Positions 17,017 to 25,976 of a stretch of 64,000 nt of DNA are shown here, piece by piece. The first letter of the stretch is position 1. Every line of letters begins with the position of its first letter. The notes under the pieces were generated by a model. The model ran no database searches, had not been told where the DNA came from, and saw only the letters and a program-made list of their open reading frames with translations. The stretch is from Paenibacillus sp. D2_2 (GTDB taxonomy: Bacteria > Bacillota > Bacilli > Paenibacillales > Paenibacillaceae), in contig NZ_CP133605.1 in the NCBI RefSeq assembly GCF_031199965.1, positions 2,326,501-2,390,500 of the forward strand, in the 5' to 3' direction. The translations under genes and the position numbers were made by a program.

Positions 17017-19103
17017 ATCGATCTTGTTATGGATCGCATTTATATCATTTCTATTATTTGGCGGCGTCTATTTGATCGCTTTAGAGATTCGTAGGCGTGA
17101 AGAGAAGAAGGCAGGAGAGCTTGGGATTGCCTTAAATACTGCGACAGCGGGGCCAGGACTCTCATCCAGCTTCAAAGTATTCTGGGCGGCTCTACTATTA
17201 CGATCCTATGCCTTTTCAATGAAAGTGCCACCCTTACGGTTATATGTGCTGAAGGTACGTGGCCGCATCTCGTTGCTGCAGACACCAGATGAATTCGAAT
17301 TAAGAAGGCAGACGATGAAGCTCGTATATTCATTGCTTGGCCTATCTGGGATTGCGGTGGTCTCGCTGACATTGATGCATCCTAACGTGCTGTTCTTCCT
17401 CACAGTCATAATTGCTGTTGTCGTCATTCATGGGCTTATGCTCGAAGGTTATGTGGGGAGGCTGGAGAAGAAGCTACTGCTGCAAATGCTGCAGTGGTTC
17501 GCTGCGGTTAGACATGCCTATCATGCACACGAAATGGTAGCGGATGCGATCGACGAAGCGAATGAAGGCGCGAGTGAGGAACTGGCCAGACATGGGGAGA
17601 AAATCTATGAAGCTCTTATCTCAGCTGAGCCGGATAAGGAGCTTGATCGCTACTATGAAACTGCACCTAATCGTTTTCTGAGGGGCTTTGCCTCGATTTC
17701 CAGGCTGATTATGGAGTACGGAGATCGTAAGGATGAACAACAGGGATCGCTGTATTTGCGCGGGATCTCGAGCCTGACTGGGGAGATACAGCTAGAATTG
17801 ATGCGCAGGAACAAGCTTGATTACTTGCTAAAAGGACTCAGTCTAATTGCACTAGCTCCTATTTTCTTCACGAAGCCTATTGAACTTTGGGCCAGACGGA
17901 ATTTTCCACTGATGGATCAATTTTATTTAAGCAAGCTCGGAATCTCTATTCATATCGGCCTGTTCATTGTTATTATGCTCAGCTATATCCTGCTGCAGAA
18001 ACTAAAAAGTGAGGAAGCAACCGCCTATCGGGCTGGCGTGGATATTTCGGCTTGGGAGGCAAAGATCTATCGCTATAAGGCGGTAAGAATGATTGTCAAC
18101 TGGTTCTGTCCACCGCCAGGATCACATTGGTACGATCACATCGTCGAACTGCTTAAGGAGACGAATCAGACCCTTCGTGTTGAATTACTTCAGGTAAGAC
18201 GAATCGCAATTTATCTTGGTTGTCTATTCCTCATGGTGGGCTCCATTAGTTGGACACATTGGAAGAGCAGGGAATGGATTGTAGCTGAGCCGCCTGGCAA
18301 GTTACGTATTTCTTGGCACACTCTCAAAGGAAGAAGGGGAAACTGCTCAGAAGATGGTAGAGCTGGAGCGGCAGATCCTACGCAGCCCAGGGATATCCAC
18401 GGCGGACGATGATGCAGTAACACAAATCGTTACCACGGTGACGAAGCAGATCGGCTTGAAGCTGGATAAAGGCAAGGTAGAAGCGATTACCCAACGTGTT
18501 ATGGACAAGCTTGATCGCTATCAAGCGGAGTACTGGAAATGGTGGGAGGTTATGCTTGCCCTCGCATTGCCCATGCTCGGGTATTACAGTCCGATCTGGA
18601 CACTTCATTTCCAACGTAGATTAAGATTGACAGATATGAGGCATGAAGTGTATCAATTCCAGACGATGATCATGATTTTACGAGAGTTCGAACGTATCTC
18701 GGTAGAAGCGATACTGGAGTGGCTATACAGTTACGCCATTATTTTTAAAGCCCCACTTGAGAAGTGCTTGGCCTATTACAGCGCAGGAGCCCAAGAGGCT
18801 CTTCAGGGATTGAAGAATGAGATTGCGCTGGAGGAGTTCCAGCGCTTGAGCGAGCACTTGGCTCAGGCAGAGGAGAAAATACCAATTAGAAAAGCGTTTG
18901 ATGATTTGCAGAGCGAGATGGGGTTTCAGTTTGAACGGAGACGACTTGATTATGAGAAGGATTTGGATATGAAGGCTGAACTGGGCCGGATGATCGGTTT
19001 TGCTCCCATGTACTCCATGATTTTCGCATATTTAGTTATTCCACTGATTTGGATGAGCTTCAAGCAGATGGATGTCTATTTTCAACAAATTCAAAATCTA
19101 TAA
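17006..19103 (+). CDS. TadB/TadC-like integral membrane platform protein, frame broken once
   Basis: Up to 698 residues with about seven membrane segments: one at the N terminus (LLWIAFISFLLFGGVYLIAL), a long hydrophobic pair near 110-150, two near 280-340, one near 400, and two in the last third (WWEVMLALALPMLGYY and MYSMIFAYLVIPLIW). A cytosolic helical domain (LLLQMLQWFAAVRHAY) fits the T2SS-F platform fold. One extra base near 18290 separates the two parts; removing a C gives VAERLASYVFLGTLSKEE. It may be one large protein or a tadB-tadC pair. The TTG start overlaps tadA's stop, with GGGGGGAG upstream. Confidence 0.65.
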
Positions 19104-19217
19104 TGGTAGTCAAAATAGCTCCGCTCTTCAGACCCTAGCTTCATCCAACTGAAGTGTTTTGAAAAAACGCACATCGGAAGAATAAGCTTCGGTGCTGAAA
19201 ATCGAACTTTTTGAACT
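19104..19217 (-). repeat. Dispersed inverted-end repeat, copy D (reverse), inside the Tad-like locus
   Basis: Read on the minus strand it starts GTTCAAAAAGTTCG, has CAGCACCGAAGC, the GTTTTTTCAAAAC hairpin and GGATGAAGCTAGGGTCTG, and ends GAGCTATTTTGAC with a decayed right arm. It separates the platform gene from the small pilin-like genes, splitting the locus into two parts. Confidence 0.78.
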
Positions 19218-19243
19218 CGAAATTATAACTAGGAGGAAAAAAT

Positions 19244-19729
19244 ATGAATAACGCTTCATCCGCATTAAAGGTAGCAGCTGGAATCTTCCTAACGATCGCG
19301 CTGATTACGATTGTTGTTGTCTTATTCGTCTCGGCTCAGGAGGCGACGAAGACGGCGCAGAACAATTTTTCAGACATTCAGACCGAACTGTCTCAGGCCG
19401 CTTTTACAGTATACGATGATACGACCGTTAGCGGTTCGCAGGTAACGAATGCACTACGTAAATTTAAAGACCGCGATCAATTCGGCATCCGGGTTCTTAC
19501 GGGTAAGAACCGTCAAGGGGAGTGGTATGGAAATACTCTGAATATTACTGGTAATGCCGATGAATTTGGGTCTGTCATAAATAAAAGTAATACGGACATC
19601 AGCAATTCATGGAACGAGAGCTTAAATGAATATGTGAATCCGAGCGGGAAGTTCAAGGCCCGGGTTGTTAAGGATAATTCTAATGTCGTGCGCGGCCTGA
19701 TCTTCACGCAGACAACTGTGAGTCCTTAA
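19244..19729 (+). CDS. Small pilin-like protein of the Tad-like locus
   Basis: 161 residues. A short N-terminal stretch (MNNASSALKVAAG) leads into one hydrophobic helix (IFLTIALITIVVVLFVSA) and a polar, Asn/Thr-rich domain to the end, the general shape of a pilin or pseudopilin. There is no clear prepilin peptidase site with Glu+5 and no Flp signature. The start has CTAGGAGG. It follows the repeat and opens a set of four tightly spaced genes, each with an N-terminal membrane helix. A major structural subunit is a guess from shape and position. Confidence 0.55.
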   Translation: MNNASSALKVAAGIFLTIALITIVVVLFVSAQEATKTAQNNFSDIQTELSQAAFTVYDDTTVSGSQVTNALRKFKDRDQFGIRVLTGKNRQGEWYGNTLNITGNADEFGSVINKSNTDISNSWNESLNEYVNPSGKFKARVVKDNSNVVRGLIFTQTTVSP

Positions 19730-20145
19730 TGTACCGTTCGCTCAAGGATATGATGTGGCTGCTCTGTTCCACGATACTGTGCATGGGCGCCCTTATATAT
19801 ACGCTTGATCATAGCGAGAGGCAAGCTCTGGTATTGGAAGGGATGGTCCCCTATATTCAGAATCAGAAGGTTAGTGTAAATACGCAGAATTGGATGAATA
19901 AAGCTATTCTGACGCAAAGCAGTTACGCTGGTGCGCAGATTTTATACGGTCTGGCAGATTGGCTGGATCAAGGAGTACAACTTCAGGTAGAAGATGTCCC
20001 CATTTCAGAGGTAGTTGACATCCCTTCTATATTGAAGACTGTCATTGAGCTCGATCGTAGTTATACCTATGATGCCGAATATGATCAGATGGGGCAGCTG
20101 TGCAACCTTTCCTTTCACCTAGTTACAGGAGGCGTTACTCCATGA
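19729..20145 (+). CDS. Unrecognised Tad-locus membrane protein
   Basis: 138 residues, start overlapping the previous stop by one base (TAATG), so translation is coupled. One N-terminal hydrophobic segment (MMWLLCSTILCMGALIYTL) and an outer domain with WMNKAILTQSSYAGAQILYGL. No family is recognised. Order and topology suggest a minor pilin or assembly factor. Confidence 0.5.
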   Translation: MYRSLKDMMWLLCSTILCMGALIYTLDHSERQALVLEGMVPYIQNQKVSVNTQNWMNKAILTQSSYAGAQILYGLADWLDQGVQLQVEDVPISEVVDIPSILKTVIELDRSYTYDAEYDQMGQLCNLSFHLVTGGVTP

Positions 20146-20696
20146 GTAATCCGCTATCGAAGATAGTTGCGGCGCTGTTGGTAGTGGCTCTGCTGGTGCT
20201 GTACCCTGCAGTTCAAGCAGCAGAGCGCGAGGAGAATATAGCCGTATTAGCTGCTTACAATACGATGGTTCAATTCACGGATGCTGTTAGAAATAAAGGT
20301 TACTTGTCTGCTAGTATGTACGAAGATCTCGAGCGTGAGTTGGCTGTCTCCGGCCAGGTCTATGAGGTGGAGTTAGAGCACAGGCATAAGAAATATCATC
20401 CTGAGTATGACGATCCGGCTGATAGTGCGACGTTTCAGGATCGATTCAGCGTCATCTATGATTCCTACTATACGCCAGAGCTTATAGGTCGGTTATTTCC
20501 TGAAAACAACGGGTCGGTAGATGATCTAGACAGGTTGTACAAGATGGAGACAGGTGATTTCTTCTCTGTTGCGCTGACGAGACGCTCGGTTTCTCCGTAT
20601 CAGGTGTTGACTGGATTCCTGAAGGTTCCATCTGCGGCCGGGAGGGATTCGCAGACGATGCATTATGGGGGAATAGTTCTAAATGAAGATTACTGA
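20142..20696 (+). CDS. Unrecognised Tad-locus exported protein
   Basis: 184 residues from the ATG at 20142, preceded by AGGAGGCG and overlapping the previous stop (ATGA). A signal-like segment IVAALLVVALLVLYPAVQAAER could be a signal peptide with cleavage after AQAA-like VQAA, or an anchor. The outer part (YNTMVQFTDAVRNKGYLSASMYEDLERELA) resembles the general plan of TadE/F-like minor subunits but carries no motif I can name. Confidence 0.5.
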   Translation: MSNPLSKIVAALLVVALLVLYPAVQAAEREENIAVLAAYNTMVQFTDAVRNKGYLSASMYEDLERELAVSGQVYEVELEHRHKKYHPEYDDPADSATFQDRFSVIYDSYYTPELIGRLFPENNGSVDDLDRLYKMETGDFFSVALTRRSVSPYQVLTGFLKVPSAAGRDSQTMHYGGIVLNEDY

Positions 20697-21663
20697 TTGG
20701 GCTATTATCTTTGTCATAATCGTCAGCCCATTTCTCTGGGCTCTTTCACTGTATACCACGGATCTGCAGGAGGTTAACCGCCTGCAGATCCACTATACAA
20801 CAGCGCTTCGGACTGCGGTACAGGATGCAGGGAGCGTGTTGAACCGAAATGAACTTCAGCAATTTGAGGTGGGATACGGCTCTAGTAAATATATGCGGGC
20901 AGATAAAGAACGGGCCCTGTCAGTTCTTCTGCAGTCGCTCGCGATCAACTTTGGTATAGCAGATGACCCACTGGCTCAAGCGGCATTTATGAAATATATT
21001 CCTTCTATAGTAGTGATCGATTACGACGGATATTGGATCTATGCGCTGGATGAGATTCGCGGAGCTGATGGAGAGCCAAGTTTAGAGTACCGCTGGCACC
21101 CAAAGAAGCGCTATGTTTATATGGATGGTGAGGGGAACAGCGTTGCTTTTACGCTGGATTCTTATATTAGGGTGATCTCTTCATCTACTGGTGAAGAGGT
21201 ACGGGGGTTACTCGAGGATATTGCTACAATAGTTGACATACCGTTACTGCAGGATGCAGCTGTGTTCGACCAAGTAAGACGTTCGACCATCGTGCACCAG
21301 ATTGAAGAGGATTTGCAGCAAGTCATCGCTGTACATAATGAATTTACCGCTAGATTAGGCTACACCTATACCTTCACTTTGCCTACGATCCCTCAAGAGG
21401 AGTGGAATAATACGTTGGATGATGTCGGGATTATCGCCTTCCTGCAGGGAATTCCCGTCGGGAATCATTACTATAACAACTTTGCTCTTGGGGGTGGGAG
21501 GCTGAGAAAGGCAGAGAGAATTGAAGGCGGATTCGATCCGGCAACGGGGATAAAATACTATTACTATGCAAAGTGCGAGGTTCCTTATAAAACCGAAGAG
21601 GTGTTCGCACGCAAACAGGAAGCTGCATCACAGGGTTATTATGAAGCCGATTGCAGGCCATAA
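20683..21663 (+). CDS. Unrecognised Tad-locus membrane protein with large outer domain
   Basis: 326 residues, overlapping the previous gene by 14 bp. One N-terminal membrane helix (WAIIFVIIVSPFLWALSLY) then about 300 residues of soluble domain containing YIPSIVVIDYDGYWIYALDE and FTLPTIPQEEWNNTLDDVGI. Family not recognised. It is the last gene of the Tad-like set, followed by a strong terminator. A minor pilin, tip protein or assembly factor would fit the topology. Confidence 0.5.
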   Translation: MKITDWAIIFVIIVSPFLWALSLYTTDLQEVNRLQIHYTTALRTAVQDAGSVLNRNELQQFEVGYGSSKYMRADKERALSVLLQSLAINFGIADDPLAQAAFMKYIPSIVVIDYDGYWIYALDEIRGADGEPSLEYRWHPKKRYVYMDGEGNSVAFTLDSYIRVISSSTGEEVRGLLEDIATIVDIPLLQDAAVFDQVRRSTIVHQIEEDLQQVIAVHNEFTARLGYTYTFTLPTIPQEEWNNTLDDVGIIAFLQGIPVGNHYYNNFALGGGRLRKAERIEGGFDPATGIKYYYYAKCEVPYKTEEVFARKQEAASQGYYEADCRP

Positions 21664-21666
21664 AAG

Positions 21667-21702
21667 AACAGGCGCCACTCTGATGAGAGTGTGCGCCTGT
21701 TT
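21667..21702 (+). terminator. Terminator closing the Tad-like locus
   Basis: AACAGGCGC ... GCGCCTGTT with an inner ACTCT/AGAGT extension, followed by TTGTG. The left flank is A-rich on the other strand too, so it can serve the convergent SDR gene as well. Confidence 0.75.
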
Positions 21703-21717
21703 GTGTATTGTGCTATG

Positions 21718-22467
21718 TTATTTAAAGGAGGCATATCCTTCATCGGCCATAACGACGCTGCCGTTGATAGCGCTCGCGTTCGGAGTGGAGAGTAGGTATA
21801 CCGTATCGGCAATCTGTTCAGGCTGAGTCAGCTTATTGCCCATTACCTTGGACTTCATTGCATCAACTAGGCCTTGATCCTTATAGCCTTGAATAATTGG
21901 AGTATCGACGGCACCCGGAGCTACGGCAACAACGCGGATGCCATGTGGAGAGAGTTCGAGAGCCGCTGATTTGGTCATCATAATAACTGCGCCTTTGCTA
22001 GCGTGATAGGCGAAGGTTCCCGGAGAAGCCAGGAATCCGAATACAGAGGCAGTATTGATAATTACGCCATGGATCCCCATTTCTCTCATCTTCTTGCCAG
22101 CGGCGATGATCCCGTAGGCCACCCCATGCTGGTTCACGTTAATGACGGCTTGGTAATCTTCCAGTTTCTGATCTAGAACTGGGGTCAGACGGCCAATTCC
22201 GGCGTTATTGAACATCACGTCAATTCTGCCAAAGGTTTTAACGGCTTGCTCGACCAGAGCTTCGACATCTTCGAATTTTGATACATCCGTTTTAACGAAA
22301 ATGGCTTCTCCGCCATTTGCCTTGATCTCATCAACAACAGCTTGTCCGGCTTGTTCATTGAAATCGGCAACGACGACGCGATCCCCTTCGGCTGCGAATT
22401 TCAATGCTGTTGATTTACCGATACCACTTGCACTACCTGTAATAACTGCAACTCTCTTTGTATCCAT
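21718..22467 (-). CDS. Short-chain dehydrogenase/reductase
   Basis: 249-residue classical SDR, a cytosolic NAD(P)-dependent oxidoreductase. Cofactor motif TGSASGIG (residues about 11-18), NNAG near 90, catalytic Ser in NTASV and the YHASK pair near 155-159 are all present, followed by PGAVDTP. Asp in VVVADFN after the second strand suggests NAD preference. The minus-strand site AAAGGTGG precedes ATG at 22467. Convergent with the Tad-like locus and divergent from a lysR gene; the LysR protein may control it. Substrate unknown. Confidence 0.88.
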   Translation of the reverse strand: MDTKRVAVITGSASGIGKSTALKFAAEGDRVVVADFNEQAGQAVVDEIKANGGEAIFVKTDVSKFEDVEALVEQAVKTFGRIDVMFNNAGIGRLTPVLDQKLEDYQAVINVNQHGVAYGIIAAGKKMREMGIHGVIINTASVFGFLASPGTFAYHASKGAVIMMTKSAALELSPHGIRVVAVAPGAVDTPIIQGYKDQGLVDAMKSKVMGNKLTQPEQIADTVYLLSTPNASAINGSVVMADEGYASFK

Positions 22468-22588
22468 ATGAGAACTCCACCTTTCTAGAAGTTGTAATTT
22501 ATCTACGAGGTCATTGTAACAAATGTCATTGTTTAATAAAATTTATATATATTTATCTGCAATTAAATAATACTTAACAATTAGAATT

Positions 22589-22922
22589 GTTCAAAAAGTT
22601 CGGTTTTCAGCACCGTATCTTATTCTTCCGATGTGCGTTTTTTCAAAACGCTTCAGTTGGATGAAGGTAGGGTCTGAGGAGCGGAGCTACACGTTTTCGT
22701 AGAAAACGACTTCGTAAGCATTTGCTTAGACCCGGGTGAATTCAAGATTCGATGCTGAGTTACTTCTTCGATTTACTTCGTGTTAGATATAGAATTTATA
22801 AGTTATCAGCAAAGCTGATGAAATTCTATATCGTAAGAAAACCTACCTTTGAATCGCGGTCGCTCATCCATGAATTGGACTCGATTGGTTTTCTTATCAA
22901 AAGCGGACTTTTTGACTACCTT
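22589..22922 (+). repeat. Dispersed inverted-end repeat, longest copy E with a nested insertion
   Basis: Left end GTTCAAAAAGTTCGG, right end CGGACTTTTTGAC then TACCTTGTGAGA. The order of modules equals copy A until CACTTCGTG-like TTACTTCGTG; about 118 bp are then added (22782-22899) before AAAAGCGG resumes. The added piece holds two inverted repeats: GATATAGAATTT/AAATTCTATATC (22786-22797, 22821-22832) and GTAAGAAAACC/GGTTTTCTTATC (22833-22843, 22887-22898). It fills most of the SDR-lysR divergent gap and ends just before the lysR start. Confidence 0.78.
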
Positions 22923-22940
22923 GTGAGAGGCGGGTTGTAA

Positions 22941-23822
22941 ATGAATCTGGAACAGCTGGAGTATATCGTGGATGTGGCGAAGACGAAATCACTGACCAAG
23001 ACAGCGGAGCGTACGCATGTAACCTTATCGGCGGTTAGTCAATCCATTTCTATGCTTGAGTCTGAGCTGGATGTTGTGTTATTCCACCGTTCTCGTGGCA
23101 TCGGAGCAATTCCAACGGCAGAGGGCCAGGCTCTGATTGAGATTGCGGGCGAAATCTTGAACCTTGTGAAGCATCTGAAGGAGGAAGCGGGTAATTATAG
23201 CGAGCGATTAAATGGCGTATTATTCATCGGAACCATTCCTGGCCCTATGCACTTGCTGATGGAGCTGATCGCGGATTTCAAGATCGATTATCCAGATGTG
23301 AAGATACAGATCATTGAGAAGGGACCGAAGGATATTCTTGATGAGCTGCACAACAATCAGATTGACATTGGATTCATTGCACTAAATGAGAAGCAGATCA
23401 ATCAGAACAAGACGCTGCGTTTCGAACGAACCTTTATGGGCAAGATGGTTGTCGGAGTTAGAGCCGATTCTCCGCTGGCTCTGCGGAAGTCCATACATCC
23501 GCGGGAATTACTGAAATATACGCTCGTATTGTACGATGACGAATATATCAGATCCTACATCACGGAGTTCGTGGCCAAGTTCGGGGAGCTTGATATTTTA
23601 TTCATTTCTAACAATGTTCCGGCGATTCAGAAGGCTGTATTAGGTGGTCTAGCGCTTACGGTCGGCCTGGATTACTCGTTTAAAAATCAAGAGCTACCTG
23701 ATAATATAGTGCCGATTGAGCTGGAGAATCATTATCCGGTATATTATGGCTGGGTAAGCTCTACTCAGAATCAGACCAATCCGATTATTAAACGCTTCAT
23801 CCAACGGCTGAGGCATATGTAA
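22941..23822 (+). CDS. LysR-family transcriptional regulator
   Basis: 293 residues. N-terminal winged helix-turn-helix MNLEQLEYIVDVAKTKSLTK ... SAVSQSISMLESELDVVLFHR, then a two-lobed ligand-binding domain (GVLFIGTIPGPMHLLMELI, DIGFIALNE). LysR proteins act as tetramers that sense a small molecule and commonly control a divergent gene, here the SDR gene. The ribosome binding site (GAGAGGCGGG) lies directly after the repeat's right end, so the repeat occupies the position where the promoter would be expected. Confidence 0.9.
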   Translation: MNLEQLEYIVDVAKTKSLTKTAERTHVTLSAVSQSISMLESELDVVLFHRSRGIGAIPTAEGQALIEIAGEILNLVKHLKEEAGNYSERLNGVLFIGTIPGPMHLLMELIADFKIDYPDVKIQIIEKGPKDILDELHNNQIDIGFIALNEKQINQNKTLRFERTFMGKMVVGVRADSPLALRKSIHPRELLKYTLVLYDDEYIRSYITEFVAKFGELDILFISNNVPAIQKAVLGGLALTVGLDYSFKNQELPDNIVPIELENHYPVYYGWVSSTQNQTNPIIKRFIQRLRHM

Positions 23823-23844
23823 GTCTCATAGTTTCGAACTCCGA

Positions 23845-23990
23845 TCAATTAGGCTTTGCATGGATTGCTAGATTACGAACGATGGCTTGATATGCTACAA
23901 TAAATTCTTGATTGTCCACATATTCAGAAGGACAAGCATGAAGTTTGAACGTCTAAATTCTACCTTTAGTTTTTCGAAAATAGTGATCTA
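23845..23990 (-). pseudogene. Possible gene relic
   Basis: On the minus strand the gap after lysR translates as LDHYFRKTKGRI, one stop, then TFKLHACPSEYVDNQEF and IVAYQAIVRNLAIHAKPN with a terminal stop. The composition is protein-like but there is no start or ribosome binding site and one internal stop. I do not recognise the parent. It may be a fragment of a lost gene, or chance. Confidence 0.25.
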
Positions 23991-24057
23991 AAGTTTCGTT
24001 AGAAGAGTAGTTAATAAGTGGATTCGCATAGAAACTTGGAATAAGGGAGTGGATCCT

Positions 24058-25080
24058 GTGCAGGATCGGTATTCGAGGCAAAAGTTGTTCCGACCTATAG
24101 GGCCGACTGGCCAGCAGATGCTCCTCGATGCTAAGGTGCTTATTATTGGAGCAGGCGCACTAGGTACTGGTCTAGCCGAGTCATTGGCCCGATCTGGGGT
24201 CGGCCATCTGGTGGTAGCAGATCGTGATTATATAGAATGGAGCAATCTCCAGCGTCAACAGTTGTTCACGGAGGAGGATGCTGCTTGCCGTAAGCCCAAG
24301 GCAGTGGCGGTCAAGGAGCGGCTCGCCATGATCAATTCTGAGGTGCAAGTTGAAGCGTATGTGATTGACGTTACTAGAGAAGAGTTGGAGGAACTGCTTC
24401 CTGGTGTCCAACTTATCCTTGATGCAACAGATAATTTTGATACCCGGCTGTTGATTAATGACATCTCCCAGAAATACCGAATTCCTTGGATTTATGGTGG
24501 CTGTGTTGGCAGCTATGGGATGACTTATACGATCCTCCCCGATGTGACGCCTTGCTTGAACTGTCTGCTTGGCACGATGCCGATTGGAGGGGAGACTTGC
24601 GATACGATTGGAGTTATCCCTTCCGCAGTACAGACTGTCGTCGCGCATCAGGCTACAGAAGCAATTAAGCTTTTGACGGGACAAGTTGACGCCTTACGTG
24701 GGACTCTGTTAACCTTTGATCTGTGGAAGAATGAACAGGTAGCTATTAAAGTCGATTCAGCCCGTCGAAGTGACTGCGCTTCTTGCGGAGAGGCGGCGAC
24801 ATACCCCTATTTATCTGCAGTTGGCACTAGAAAGACAGAAGTACTGTGCGGCAGAGATACGGTTCAGATCCGTCCCGCGCAACCCAAGGAACTGAATCTG
24901 GCTGAGATGGCACAGACATTAGGTAGATTAGGTGAAGGTCAGGTAGAGCGGAACCCTTTCTTGCTGTCATTTTCTATCGGGGATCATAGAATTGTGTTGT
25001 TTGCAGATGGAAGGGCCTTGATTCACGGGACGAAAGATCCGATGGAGGCTAGAGCAATTTATGACCGTTACTTTGGTTAA
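24058..25080 (+). CDS. ThiF/MoeB-family adenylyltransferase
   Basis: 340-residue E1-like enzyme that adenylates the C terminus of a small sulfur-carrier protein (ThiS or MoaD) for thiamine or molybdopterin synthesis. Nucleotide motif IIGAGALGTG, Arg finger region RDYIEWSNLQRQQLF, DATDNFDTR, zinc ligands CLNC and CASC, and a conserved Cys in GETCDTIGV are visible. The last 90 residues lack the rhodanese domain of some relatives and resemble a short C-terminal extension. GTG 24058 has AAGGGAG 8 bp upstream; GTG 24049 overlaps that site and is rejected. No carrier gene is adjacent. Confidence 0.85.
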   Translation: MQDRYSRQKLFRPIGPTGQQMLLDAKVLIIGAGALGTGLAESLARSGVGHLVVADRDYIEWSNLQRQQLFTEEDAACRKPKAVAVKERLAMINSEVQVEAYVIDVTREELEELLPGVQLILDATDNFDTRLLINDISQKYRIPWIYGGCVGSYGMTYTILPDVTPCLNCLLGTMPIGGETCDTIGVIPSAVQTVVAHQATEAIKLLTGQVDALRGTLLTFDLWKNEQVAIKVDSARRSDCASCGEAATYPYLSAVGTRKTEVLCGRDTVQIRPAQPKELNLAEMAQTLGRLGEGQVERNPFLLSFSIGDHRIVLFADGRALIHGTKDPMEARAIYDRYFG

Positions 25081-25112
25081 CAGCCAATATATAATTATTT
25101 CGTATTTTACGG

Positions 25113-25150
25113 CCATTCCTGATCTACACGGGAATGGTTTGTTTATTTTT
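25113..25150 (+). terminator. Terminator after the ThiF/MoeB gene
   Basis: CCATTCC/GGAATGG stem around an 11-base loop, then TTTGTTTATTTTTT. Good intrinsic terminator. Confidence 0.75.
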
Positions 25151-25230
25151 TGACCACTTTAATACTAAGTTGGAACAAGATATACATTCACATATACAGT
25201 TTGTTTGACGGACAGAAGGTGGGGGACAAC

Positions 25231-25902
25231 ATGAAGGCAAATTTGTTGCTGATTACAGATGATGAGAATTGGGGAGCAAAATGGCAGAACGATCTGGAAA
25301 GTACAGGATTCAAAGTTCATTTAGTTCTGGATACTGAGCAAATAGATCGGGAAATTGCCATAGAATCGCCAGAAGTTATTGTTATTTCGGGCGATTGGTC
25401 TTATGTTATTGAAATTATGCCAAGGTTAGGAGATGAACCGGCTTTTCCCATTATCGTATTGCAGCGGTCACCAAGAACGGCGGATACAGTAATGGCCTTC
25501 CAATATGGTGCAAATGATGTCATCAACGAGAATATGGCTATCGAAGAGATTAATGCGCGGATCGTTAGCTTGATAAGATTATTCAGGCGCATTATGGACG
25601 TTTATTCGGATGAACTATCCTTCGAGGATTTACGAATGGAGTTGAAGAGCCGTAAGGTGTTCCGGGAAGGTGAATTGATCCGTCTTACGCCGAAGGAATA
25701 CGAACTGCTGAGGCATTTGCTCAAAAGAGTAGGTGAAGTCTGTCAGAGAGAGGCGATTCTGCAGGAGGTATGGGGGTATGATTTTGCCACCGGCACAAAT
25801 GTGGTTGACGTGTATATTCGGCATCTGCGCAAGAAGATCGACAAGGGTAGGGCTCGCAAACTGATCCATACCGTAAGAGGAACGGGATATATGATACAAT
25901 GA
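25231..25902 (+). CDS. Atypical OmpR/PhoB-type response regulator
   Basis: 223 residues: receiver domain (1-120) and winged-helix DNA-binding domain (about 125-223, LTPKEYELLRHLLK, VDVYIRHLRKKID, GTGYMIQ). In the receiver the acidic pair (TDDE) is kept, but the phospho-acceptor Asp position is Ser53 (VIVIS) and the conserved Lys of the KPF loop is Asn (VINENM). Classical phosphorylation is therefore unlikely. No histidine kinase is adjacent. ATG 25231 follows AAGGTGGGGG. Its targets are unknown; the convergent neighbour is a cell-wall hydrolase. Confidence 0.85.
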   Translation: MKANLLLITDDENWGAKWQNDLESTGFKVHLVLDTEQIDREIAIESPEVIVISGDWSYVIEIMPRLGDEPAFPIIVLQRSPRTADTVMAFQYGANDVINENMAIEEINARIVSLIRLFRRIMDVYSDELSFEDLRMELKSRKVFREGELIRLTPKEYELLRHLLKRVGEVCQREAILQEVWGYDFATGTNVVDVYIRHLRKKIDKGRARKLIHTVRGTGYMIQ

Positions 25903-25950
25903 GGGCTGATCCCTGGCCAATATGGCACAGCGGGAACAGCCCTCGACTTT
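25901..25950 (+). terminator. Terminator overlapping the response-regulator stop codon
   Basis: GAGGGCTG-TCCC paired with GGGA-CAGCCCTC, loop about 18 bases, then GACTTTTTC. The left arm begins within the TGA stop. It separates the regulator from the convergent NlpC/P60 gene. Confidence 0.75.
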
Positions 25951-25976
25951 TTCATATCTTTTGTATGTTTTTTGTA

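Noticed and set aside
18354..19103. Independent tadC gene starting at 18354
   Set aside because: Coding-like sequence in that frame extends upstream of the ATG (FLGTLSKEEGETAQKM) and joins the previous frame after removing one base. A two-gene arrangement is not excluded.
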